This document shows positions 1 through 7,828 of a DNA stretch of 41,664 nt, piece by piece. The translations under genes and the position numbers were made by a program. Numbering within the stretch: position 1 is the stretch's first letter; each line of letters begins with the position of its first letter. The stretch spans positions 1-41,664 of the forward strand of contig CANMFQ010000033.1 of the NCBI GenBank assembly GCA_947497145.1. The letters run 5' to 3'. The notes beneath the pieces are model-generated. The model worked only from the letters and a program-made list of their open reading frames with translations. It did not search any database and was not told where the DNA came from. The DNA is from an uncultured Flavobacteriaceae bacterium. Lineage in GTDB: Bacteria > Bacteroidota > Bacteroidia > Flavobacteriales > Flavobacteriaceae.

Positions 1-264
1 GCTTACTTGCGACAGTCCTTGCGGACTTTCTTGGTCGGTAATTATTTACTAAATTAGGTGGTTGAAAAACGCAAAAACCATATACATAAACGTTGTGTGT
101 AACCCCATAGATCTCAGAAACTTCAGTACGTAGGCTAACATGAAATTGAGTAACTTGTGGTAAGAAATTTGAATGAAAAATGAGAAATTAGACTATTTTT
201 AAAATGCTAATTTTTAGCAACTTAATTATACGTTAGTCAGAATGCAAAAAACGTTATTTAACAG
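1..264. other. Non-coding left edge of window
   Basis: I see no convincing gene here. The first 30 bases hold a short hairpin (AGTCC, loop TTGC, GGACT) a little like the hairpins of the toxin array at the far end of the window, but without the conserved GTG/TAC flanks. The rest is AT-rich and would contain the promoter of the gene that follows. It may be a remnant of an accessory module that starts outside the window. Confidence 0.4.
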
Positions 265-1183
265 ATGCAAAAAATAGAATTTGATTTAATTGATTTCCCT
301 TTTGAAGATGATGAAAATATGACAGCGTTTTATAATGGGAAAGAGTTTACTGGAATAATCTTCGAGAGACATCGTGGGAATTATTTTGAATATGAATATA
401 AGAATGGATTAGAAAACGGAAAAACATATGGGGTTAACGAATCAACTCAAAAAATTATTGAAGACGGAAATTATATAAAGGGACGTAAAGAAGGAAAGTA
501 TTACAGGTTTTTAAGTGACAAACAAATAGATATTGAAGAACATTTCCTAGATGATTTACTACTAGAACAAAAACTATTTGATTCTCAAAAAAGATTAATT
601 AAATATTATTCACGTAAAGAAAATTTAGATAGAGAGTTTTATAACGATGGAACATTGTTTTTTGAAAGAATCTCACCTGCTGAGGATAATACGGAAAATG
701 GAAATCTTTTTTACTTTTTAGAAGGCGAATTACTTTGTAAAAGATTTGAATATATTGACAAAAAAGGTAAATATAGGTTTGAATTTAATAAATCAAACTT
801 TCTTAATCACACAAATAAATTAAAAGCTATTTTTCATTGGTATCCAGTAAGCTGGTTTATTGAAGATTTGTTAGAAAATAATAAACCACTAGCGTTTGAA
901 TTTTTAATAAAGCTATTAAATCAAGAAGATTCTTATTTTGTAGGTGAATCGGCATTTTATTTAAGGAGAACTTGGAAATAAGGACGCTATTCCTTTTTTG
1001 CAAAGAATAATTTCAAATCAAAACGTAGGATATGTATACCCAAGGTTTTATGATGTCAAATTTGGTGCTCTATCAATTACTTGTTCACACGCTAATACAA
1101 ACGGACAAAGGGCAAAGGATGCAATAAACAAGATTAAGAAAAAAAAATCGTTTTTTAACAGAATATTGAAAATAGCACAGTAG
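265..1183 (+). pseudogene. MORN/YwqK-like protein with HEAT-like C-terminus, frameshifted
   Basis: The first frame (265-981, 238 aa) has spaced FYNGKEF, YKNGLENGK and YIKGRKEGKYY segments typical of MORN/YwqK-type repeats, which occur in many Bacteroidetes immunity or antitoxin-like proteins. It stops at TAA 979-981. The next frame (open from 980 to 1183) continues with KDAIPFLQRIIS, which reads as the second helix of a HEAT-like repeat whose first helix is the preceding GESAFYLRRTW. I infer one protein of about 305 aa split by a one-base change near 975-982, through mutation or sequencing error. The 61-aa downstream piece has only a TTG start, so it is unlikely to be a gene by itself. Function unknown; an immunity role is a guess from context. 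Confidence 0.6.
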
Positions 1184-1308
1184 CTAAATAACTACCCCTT
1201 CATGTAGTCACCACGCCCTAACCTGAAGGCAATATAGCGAGCACCAGCTGCTTTGCGGATACTACAGCGTGCTTGGCGCTTACCGACTGTGCTAGTGTCA
1301 GCTACCAT
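1184..1308. other. Intergenic, weak similarity to array repeats
   Basis: This is a GC-richer stretch than its flanks. It contains CAGCTG, a short AGCG/CGCT hairpin followed by TTACCG, and GTGCTAGTGTCAG, words that recur in the second repeat family near immunity-gene ends after 26 kb. This suggests, without proving, that the preceding gene is an old toxin/immunity array member. Confidence 0.3.
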
Positions 1309-2091
1309 TTAAGCTAGCATCTTCGCAGCAATTTCTTTCATAATTTTTGCTGCAACCATAGCGGTTACGCCATTAATATCTCGGGTAGGGTTATATTCAA
1401 CAATATCAGCGCCTATTATTGGGGCTTGTATGTTTTGAATGATGTGTAAAAGTTGCCTTGTACTTAAGCCACCAGGCTCGTGATGTGATACGCCGGGAGC
1501 AAATGCAGGGTCTAAGGCGTCAATATCTACCGAAAGATATATGGGGGTTTCAAATTTAGGCAGTGGAGTAGTGTCAAAATCGTTCATTGCAATAATGTCA
1601 ACATTGTATTTATCTGCCTGTTCTTTTTGGTGTGTTGATAGTGTGCGTATACCTATTTGTACTAATCTGTTCGCTAGTTTGTTTTCCATTATACGTGCAA
1701 ACGGACAGGCATGTGAATGAATGTCTCCTTCAAAATCAGCATATAAATCGGCATGTGCATCAATATGAAGTATAGCTACAGCGCCGTATGTACTGTTAAT
1801 CGCTTTGAGTATAGGGTAGGTGATGGAGTGGTCACCACCAAGGGTAATAAGCGGGCGTTTTGTGCTTATATTTTTGGCGGTAATGGTTTCAATATCAAAA
1901 TAATCATTAATCTCAAAATCGCCAGCGTCATGCCAGTGTTCAGGTAAAATTTCTAAACCGTTTTCTGCAAAATAATTAGCAGAGGCATTGTGATAAGCCT
2001 TCCGAATTAAAGGAGGCGCCAAGGCTGGCCCCCTTAAAAACGAAGATTTTTCGTCAAAAAGGATGCCTTGTATCGTTAGTTTTTTGATGAT
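1309..2091 (-). CDS. speB: Agmatinase-family ureohydrolase, unusual start
   Basis: It would hydrolyse agmatine to putrescine and urea, using two Mn ions in the cytoplasm. Ureohydrolase motifs are intact: GGDHS, DAHADLY, and SVDIDALDP followed by SHHEPGG, so the metal-binding His/Asp set is present. The first usable start codon, TTG at 2022, would drop a conserved agmatinase N-terminus that is clearly encoded upstream in the same frame (2085-2023: KKLTIQGILFDEKSS, then FLRGPAL). The frame is open only back to 2100 and contains no ATG, GTG or TTG before 2022. Translation may begin at ATC 2091 or 2088, or the start codon may be mutated. Other ureohydrolases (arginase, formiminoglutamase) are possible, but the FDEKSSFLRGP region favours agmatinase. 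Confidence 0.75.
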   Translation of the reverse strand: MIKKLTIQGILFDEKSSFLRGPALAPPLIRKAYHNASANYFAENGLEILPEHWHDAGDFEINDYFDIETITAKNISTKRPLITLGGDHSITYPILKAINSTYGAVAILHIDAHADLYADFEGDIHSHACPFARIMENKLANRLVQIGIRTLSTHQKEQADKYNVDIIAMNDFDTTPLPKFETPIYLSVDIDALDPAFAPGVSHHEPGGLSTRQLLHIIQNIQAPIIGADIVEYNPTRDINGVTAMVAAKIMKEIAAKMLA

Positions 2092-2120
2092 AAAAGCGTT
2101 TTAAGTAACAATAGTTACAG

Positions 2121-2351
2121 TTAGTTTTTATGCGTTCCGTCACAATAGGGCGGGTTACTGGTCAATTTACAAGTGCATAGGTGTGCTCGTTTATCTTCAT
2201 CTACCTGAAAACCTAATGAAGGTGTAGCCTTGTGTGCTCTATGTGAGCCATCGCAGAAGGGCTGGTTTGTACTATGGCTGCAAGTGCACCAAGCATATCG
2301 TTTGTCTTTTTCTAAATCTACTGCAATTGGCGTATATTTTTTATCGCTCAT
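2121..2351 (-). CDS. Small CDGSH-type iron-sulfur protein
   Basis: This 76-aa soluble protein has two CDGSH-type cluster motifs: CTCSHSTNQPFCDGSH near residues 22-37 and CTCKLTSNPPYCDGTH near residues 59-74. Each offers three Cys and one His for a 2Fe-2S cluster, as in the mitoNEET superfamily. The tandem arrangement in under 80 residues is the usual bacterial two-motif form. No signal peptide or membrane segment is seen, so it should be cytoplasmic. Its role in bacteria is poorly defined (redox or cluster transfer). It lies between the agmatinase and acyltransferase genes on the same strand with gaps too large to prove an operon. Confidence 0.88.
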   Translation of the reverse strand: MSDKKYTPIAVDLEKDKRYAWCTCSHSTNQPFCDGSHRAHKATPSLGFQVDEDKRAHLCTCKLTSNPPYCDGTHKN

Positions 2352-2416
2352 GGGGTACTATTTTTTAGTGAGACTATAAAAGTACCTGAAACTTATAGAA
2401 TATTTTTAGTGTCGAC

Positions 2417-3592
2417 TCAATTTTTAACCAGTCCAAATAACTTGAGCACCAAATACCGTACTTTACCTAAAGCAATTTTTACGAGTGGCTCTATTGTCGA
2501 CCATGTATGTTTAAAAGCTTGAGCACATTGTGTTTTGATAACTATTTTGTGCTTTTCGTAAACCAAAGCAGTATACGAGCAAACGACCATAAATAGTAGC
2601 GCTCCAATTATGGTAACTGTTGGAGACAATGAATGGTTAAAAAACTGATACAAGCCTAAGCCCGTAAAGCTACCATACAACAAAATAAAATGGACGATAT
2701 AAATCGTCAATGTGTTCTGGCCTATTTTAAGAAGGGTACTATTGGTTAACCATTTTCTAATTAGCATAAATATGGCAAAGGCTATAAAAACATCACCCAA
2801 GCGTATAAAAAGGTAATTGTTGTAAAAAATATTGGCAAACATTTGTAATCCGGTGTACGCTGATAGGGCTAAAAAGAAGTCTGAAGAATAAAAAATCAAT
2901 AATAAGCCTAAGCTAATAGCGCTAGTAATAGCAACCGTATAAAGGTGTTTGGCATGCTGGTATTTTGTAAACAAAACAGCCATAAATCCTCCAAAAGAGG
3001 TATAGCCAAACCAAGGGATTATAGTGAATACAGAGCCGTTTGATTTGGTAAAATAATTGGCCAAGGCTTCCGGTAAAAAAGAATAGGACCATTGCTCGTA
3101 TTGGGGTTCAAACATAAATAATACTAGTGTTATGGCTAGTAGTACCCCCATAAAAAGTGTTTTTCCGTTCTTGTAAAACAACAAGTAAAGACCAATTATA
3201 AACAAGATAGAAAGCCCTATACAATGTAAAACATCAACCAAATAAAAAGAATCGTATAATTTTCCGTAAAGCAGTCCAAGTAAATTGGTTCGTAGTAAGT
3301 ACCCAATGAGTAAAAGTTCTATTCCGCGTTTTATTCCCTTTTTTATGCGTGGGTTGGCAAAGCCTTTTTTTGCAGATCGTATGAGTAAAAATGTAAAAAT
3401 AAACCCTGATACCGTAAAGAAAATAGGGGCTGTCATACCTCTAAAATATTTCCAGATGCTATACACAGTATCAGCATTATCACGAAAGGTATTAGCTAAA
3501 AGGCCGTCTACAAAATGTCCTTGTAGCATCATGAGAATAGCCCAGGCACGCATGGCGTCAATAAAATATAATCGTGTGGTTTTCTTTTCCAA
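2417..3592 (-). CDS. Multi-pass membrane acyltransferase (HGSNAT/DUF1624-like)
   Basis: An integral membrane protein of about 390 aa with roughly ten hydrophobic helices. The N-terminus LYFIDAMRAWAILMM followed by QGHFVDGL matches the heparan-alpha-glucosaminide N-acetyltransferase-like (DUF1624) family, in which a His/Asp in this region is thought to help move an acetyl group across the membrane. Substrate unknown. The start is uncertain: the frame has only TTG candidates (3592 and 3625) before the first internal ATG, which lies inside the conserved motif. I chose 3592 because it directly precedes the conserved region. The general acyltransferase-3 family is a less likely alternative. Confidence 0.7.
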   Translation of the reverse strand: MEKKTTRLYFIDAMRAWAILMMLQGHFVDGLLANTFRDNADTVYSIWKYFRGMTAPIFFTVSGFIFTFLLIRSAKKGFANPRIKKGIKRGIELLLIGYLLRTNLLGLLYGKLYDSFYLVDVLHCIGLSILFIIGLYLLFYKNGKTLFMGVLLAITLVLFMFEPQYEQWSYSFLPEALANYFTKSNGSVFTIIPWFGYTSFGGFMAVLFTKYQHAKHLYTVAITSAISLGLLLIFYSSDFFLALSAYTGLQMFANIFYNNYLFIRLGDVFIAFAIFMLIRKWLTNSTLLKIGQNTLTIYIVHFILLYGSFTGLGLYQFFNHSLSPTVTIIGALLFMVVCSYTALVYEKHKIVIKTQCAQAFKHTWSTIEPLVKIALGKVRYLVLKLFGLVKN

Positions 3593-3808
3593 AATTGTTA
3601 TTGAAAATATAATTTGCGTCCGCAATACTACTTTCGGACTACATTTTTTAGTTTAGGCATACGGTTAATAAAGACAAATTATCATAAAATACATAAACAA
3701 CTGTCTAACAGTGTTTTTGTATAAATTATGTTGCGAAATTAGCTAAAATACTCGCATCTCAAAGGTATTTGCGGTATTTTCGTTCTACGAATCATTAATT
3801 TAGAACAT

Positions 3809-4342
3809 ATGAGCAAAATATTGGCATTGTCAGGGAGCAATTCTACTACCTCCATCAATTTAAAACTGGTAAAACATACTGCGGCTTTGGTTACAAACCA
3901 TACGGTACAAGTATTAAATATGGCTAATCTTCCTTTTCCTATGTATAGTGAAGATTATGAAAAGGAAAATGGATTTTCAAATTCTTTGATCGAGATAAAG
4001 CGTGATATTAAAAGTGCAACTGCGCTTATTATTTCGGTGAATGAGCATAACAGTAATCCGTCTGCGTATTTTAAGAATTTTCTCGATTGGCTATCGCGAT
4101 TAGATAAGAATTTTTTAGACGGGAAAAAGATTTTGTTGATGTCTACTTCGCCCGGAGGTAGAGGCGGTATTGGGGCACATGAAGTAATCAAAAACCTATT
4201 GCCTAGGTTTGGTGCCGCTGCTATCACCAGTTTTTCATTACCCTCATTTTATGATAATTTTGATGAAGAAAAGGGAATAACGGATACAGTATTGGCTGAA
4301 GCACATAAGAAAGCATTGACCGATTTTTTAGCTGAAATATAA
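3809..4342 (+). CDS. NADPH-dependent FMN reductase family flavoprotein
   Basis: A 177-aa flavodoxin-like oxidoreductase. The N-terminal LALSGSNSTTSINLKL is the FMN phosphate-binding loop of the NADPH-dependent FMN reductase family (PF03358), and MSTSPGGRGG near residue 111 is the second flavin contact typical of these quinone/azo/chromate reductase-like proteins. Substrate cannot be told from sequence. It is the first gene of a tight plus-strand run: pabB starts four bases after its stop. The function of the operon as a whole is mixed housekeeping. Confidence 0.85.
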   Translation: MSKILALSGSNSTTSINLKLVKHTAALVTNHTVQVLNMANLPFPMYSEDYEKENGFSNSLIEIKRDIKSATALIISVNEHNSNPSAYFKNFLDWLSRLDKNFLDGKKILLMSTSPGGRGGIGAHEVIKNLLPRFGAAAITSFSLPSFYDNFDEEKGITDTVLAEAHKKALTDFLAEI

Positions 4343-4346
4343 TTCT

Positions 4347-5666
4347 TTGCGAAAACGAGTTTCATACGAAATACCCAATAGTGCGTTATTCAAAGAGGCA
4401 CTTACAGCATGGTCACAGCAGTTTAATGAAGTGGTTTGGTTAGATAGTAATAACCATACTGATGCCTACAGTTGTTTTGATGCTGTTTTGGCGGTTGATG
4501 CGTTGACCATTAAAATCACCGACGCAAAAAATGCCTTTGCTGATTTGCAAGAATATTACGAGCAAACAAAAGATTGGCTTTTTGGCTATTTGTCATATGA
4601 TTTAAAAAATGACGTAGAGCGACTTGATTCTACAAATTTTGACGGGCTTCGTTTTCCTGATTTGTATTTTTTTCAGCCAAAAAAAATTATCACCATCAAA
4701 GGAACAACAGCTACTTTTACGTATCTCAACGTGGTTGCTGATGAGATAGTAGCCGATTTTGAATGGCTTTCTGCGTTTAAAAATGAGCAATGTATAGTCA
4801 AAAAGAAACTTAACCCTATAAAAATAAAGATGCGCATTTTTAAAGATGAGTATTTTAAGCGGGTTAAAGATATGTTGACGCATATTCATAGGGGTGATAT
4901 TTATGAGGCAAATTTTTGTCAAGAGTTTTATGCTGAAAATACAGAAATACAACCGTATAATACCTACAAAAAATTAAATGCCATTTCAAAAGCGCCTTTT
5001 GCCAGTTTTTTACGGTTAGATGATAAGTATTTGCTTTCGGCTACTCCTGAAAGGTATTTACAAAAGAAGGGCTCACAAATTATCTCTCAACCTATCAAGG
5101 GCACCGCAAAGCGGGCTATGAATAAGGCTGTTGATGACAAGCTAAAACAAACCTTAGCTACTGATGAGAAGGAACGTGCAGAGAATATTATGATTGTTGA
5201 CCTCGTACGTAATGATCTTTCAAAAAGTGCCCTAAAAGGCAGTGTTTTGGTGACAGAGCTATGTAAAGTGTATACTTTTGAGCAGGTACATCAAATGATT
5301 TCAACCGTAACTGCACAGGTAGCGCATGACAAAAACCCTGTTGAAATCATCAAAGAAACTTTTCCCATGGGTAGTATGACGGGAGCGCCAAAGATTTCGG
5401 CTATGAATATTATTGAAGAATTAGAATCTTTTAAACGGGGCTTATATAGTGGTGCAGTAGGTTATTTTACGCCTCAAGGAGATTTTGATTTTAATGTCGT
5501 TATCCGTAGTATTTTATATAATGCCTCAGAAAAATATGTGTCCTTTGCTGTGGGGAGTGCTATTACCGCAAAAGCAATTCCTGAAAAGGAGTACGAAGAA
5601 TGTCTTTTGAAAGCGAAGGCAATGCGAGATGTTTTGGAAAGCGAATACAGGTTTAACAAGAAATGA
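4347..5666 (+). CDS. pabB: Aminodeoxychorismate synthase component I
   Basis: It converts chorismate, with ammonia from a glutaminase partner, to 4-amino-4-deoxychorismate for folate synthesis. The 439-aa chorismate-binding enzyme shows GDIYEANFC, SATPERYL, QPIKGTAKR, ERAENIMIVDLVRNDLS and GSMTGAPKISAM. The Lys of PIKGT (residue 251) is the residue that separates PabB from anthranilate synthase TrpE, which usually has Ala there, so PabB is preferred. No glutaminase domain is fused; PabA must be encoded elsewhere. The start is TTG at 4347, four bases after the previous stop, in line with translational coupling. Confidence 0.9.
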   Translation: MRKRVSYEIPNSALFKEALTAWSQQFNEVVWLDSNNHTDAYSCFDAVLAVDALTIKITDAKNAFADLQEYYEQTKDWLFGYLSYDLKNDVERLDSTNFDGLRFPDLYFFQPKKIITIKGTTATFTYLNVVADEIVADFEWLSAFKNEQCIVKKKLNPIKIKMRIFKDEYFKRVKDMLTHIHRGDIYEANFCQEFYAENTEIQPYNTYKKLNAISKAPFASFLRLDDKYLLSATPERYLQKKGSQIISQPIKGTAKRAMNKAVDDKLKQTLATDEKERAENIMIVDLVRNDLSKSALKGSVLVTELCKVYTFEQVHQMISTVTAQVAHDKNPVEIIKETFPMGSMTGAPKISAMNIIEELESFKRGLYSGAVGYFTPQGDFDFNVVIRSILYNASEKYVSFAVGSAITAKAIPEKEYEECLLKAKAMRDVLESEYRFNKK

Positions 5667-5671
5667 AGTAA

Positions 5672-6508
5672 ATGGGAATGCAATGTCATGAATTTAGATT
5701 GAATACTGCCGGTTGTGCTATTTTTGGGTTTTACACGCAACCCAAAACGATAAACGGAGTCATTGTGTTAGTTCATGGTTTTGGCGAACATGCTGGTAGG
5801 TATATAGATACTGTTATTCCTGCGCTTGTAAAAGCAAATTTTGCTGTGGTTACCTATGATAATGTAGGGCACGGTAAATCTGGGGGAAAACGTGGGCATT
5901 GCCCCAGTTATAAAGCGTTGTTAGATATTTTGGGTGCCGTTATTGAAAAGGCAAATTCACTTTTCGCCAAGCAACCCCTTTTTTTGTATGGCCATAGTAT
6001 GGGAGGTAATTTGGTTTTGAATTATGTTTTGAGAAGAAAGCCAAACATTAAGGCACTTGTTGCAACTAGCCCTTATTTACGATTGGCTTTTCAACCACCA
6101 AAATGGAAAATGATTTTGGGGAAAATAATGTTAAGAATAATGCCATCAATTACCTTGTCTACAGGATTAGATTCTAATGATATTTCAAGAATGCCCGAAG
6201 AAACCACGGCGTATGAAACAGACCCTTTAGTGCATGACAAAGTGAGTCCGATGTTTTCTTTTCCGGTTATGGAAGCAGGGGAGTGGGCTATTCAAAATGC
6301 CGGTACATTGCAAGTACCAACATTATTATTACACGGTACCGCCGATGCTATTATAGATTGTAAGGGTTCAGAAGACTTTTATAAAAACGCTGCAGAAATG
6401 ACTACTTTTAAACGCTTTGAGGGAGCGTATCATGAATTGCATAACGATGTTTGTAAGGATGAAATGCTAGCACTGGTTACCAATTGGTTACAACAACATT
6501 TTGTTTGA
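5672..6508 (+). CDS. Alpha/beta hydrolase, monoacylglycerol lipase-like
   Basis: A 278-aa serine hydrolase of the Hydrolase_4/S33 type. It shows the oxyanion-hole segment VLVHGFGEHAGRY near residues 31-43, nucleophile elbow GHSMGG with Ser109, acidic residue in HGTADAIID, and the catalytic His in GAYHELHND near the C-terminus. These match bacterial monoacylglycerol lipase/lysophospholipase proteins. No signal peptide, so probably cytoplasmic. It starts five bases after pabB and is followed twelve bases later by tilS, so it is part of the same transcript. Natural substrate not determined by sequence. Confidence 0.85.
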   Translation: MGMQCHEFRLNTAGCAIFGFYTQPKTINGVIVLVHGFGEHAGRYIDTVIPALVKANFAVVTYDNVGHGKSGGKRGHCPSYKALLDILGAVIEKANSLFAKQPLFLYGHSMGGNLVLNYVLRRKPNIKALVATSPYLRLAFQPPKWKMILGKIMLRIMPSITLSTGLDSNDISRMPEETTAYETDPLVHDKVSPMFSFPVMEAGEWAIQNAGTLQVPTLLLHGTADAIIDCKGSEDFYKNAAEMTTFKRFEGAYHELHNDVCKDEMLALVTNWLQQHFV

Positions 6509-6520
6509 TACCTTTGTAGG

Positions 6521-7828
6521 GTGAAGACGGAGTTTAAAATACATATCAACACACACTTTTCTAATTTGAAGGAAAGTAAATTTATACTCGCCATTAGTGG
6601 TGGTGTAGATAGTGTTGTATTGGCGCATCTGTGCTATGATGCGGGTTTAGATTTTGACCTTGCGCATTGTAATTTTAAATTGCGCGGAGCTGACAGTGAT
6701 GCCGATGAAGAATTTGTAGTGAATTTCGCAAAAGCTATCGATAAAAAATTACATGTAATAAGTTTCAATACAATAGATTATGCTGTTTCTAATAAAGTAA
6801 ATATTCAAATAGCTGCAAGAGAACTTCGCTACACTTGGTTTACCAAATTGATGCAAGAAAATGATATAGCAACCTTGGTTACTGCACACCATGCCGATGA
6901 TAATTTAGAAACCTTTTTGATCAACCTTTCAAGAGGTACGGGTATTGATGGTTTAACAGGAATTCCTGCTAAAACAGCCACTATTTCACGTCCTTTATTG
7001 CCTTTTTCAAGAGCTCAAATTGTTATGTATGCAAAGGCGAATACCTTGCAATGGGTAGAAGATAGTAGTAATAGTGAAACAAAATACCTGCGTAATAAAA
7101 TAAGACATGAAATAGTGCCTTTGTTGAAAGAATTACATCCTACGTTTTTAGAAAATTTCAAAATGACCCGAGGTCATCTAGAGGATACAGCTAAAATAGC
7201 AGCGCAGCATATAGCATCACTAAAATTGCGCTATTTTGAACCCTATAATGGAGGTTTTCGTGTGGCTATTACTAATTTAACGCTATTAAATCCGCAGAAA
7301 GCATATCTTCATGGCTTCTTGAAAGAATATGGATTCACCGCATGGACTGATATACAAAAACTGTTAAAAGGGCTCAGTGGTAAAGAAATACAATCAAAAA
7401 CCCATCGCATAATTAAAGACCGCGATTATTTGCTGTTGGAGGCGTTGCAAACAGCAGAAGAAATTAGTTATTCAATTTTTGAAGGGCAAACCGAGGTTAA
7501 AACGCCATTTGATATGGCTATAAAAGTGGTTGATGCTCTCGAAGAAAGGAATAAAAACATACTTTATGTAGATAAAGATGCGTTAACATACCCCTTAACC
7601 GTTAGGAAATGGAAAAAAGGCGACTATTTTTATCCCTTTGGAATGTTGGGAAAGAAAAAGCTTTCTAAATATTTTAAAGATGAAAAAATGGCTGTTTTTT
7701 CTAAGGAAAAGCAATGGCTATTATGTTCAGGAAATGATATTGTTTGGGTAATAGGAAGACGTATGGATAGGCGTTTTTCGGTCACAGAAACAACAAATAA
7801 AATTGTAAAATTCAGTATACATAAATGA
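6521..7828 (+). CDS. tilS: tRNA(Ile)-lysidine synthetase
   Basis: It attaches lysine to C34 of the tRNA-Ile with anticodon CAU, so that the tRNA reads AUA instead of AUG; usually essential. The PP-loop ATP pyrophosphatase motif SGGVDS is at residues 26-31, followed by HCNFKLRG and TAHHADDNLETFLINLSRGTG. The C-terminal region contains the WKKGDYFYPFGM and KKLSKYF segments of the TilS substrate-binding domain. At 435 aa it is the full long form. The start is GTG at 6521. Its last four bases overlap the start of dsbD (ATGA). Confidence 0.93.
   Translation: MKTEFKIHINTHFSNLKESKFILAISGGVDSVVLAHLCYDAGLDFDLAHCNFKLRGADSDADEEFVVNFAKAIDKKLHVISFNTIDYAVSNKVNIQIAARELRYTWFTKLMQENDIATLVTAHHADDNLETFLINLSRGTGIDGLTGIPAKTATISRPLLPFSRAQIVMYAKANTLQWVEDSSNSETKYLRNKIRHEIVPLLKELHPTFLENFKMTRGHLEDTAKIAAQHIASLKLRYFEPYNGGFRVAITNLTLLNPQKAYLHGFLKEYGFTAWTDIQKLLKGLSGKEIQSKTHRIIKDRDYLLLEALQTAEEISYSIFEGQTEVKTPFDMAIKVVDALEERNKNILYVDKDALTYPLTVRKWKKGDYFYPFGMLGKKKLSKYFKDEKMAVFSKEKQWLLCSGNDIVWVIGRRMDRRFSVTETTNKIVKFSIHK

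Noticed and set aside
1-60. Hairpin AGTCC-TTGC-GGACT as a member of the array's hairpin family
   Set aside because: It lacks the conserved GTG and TAC flanks and the TGY loop, so it was noted but not counted as a member.
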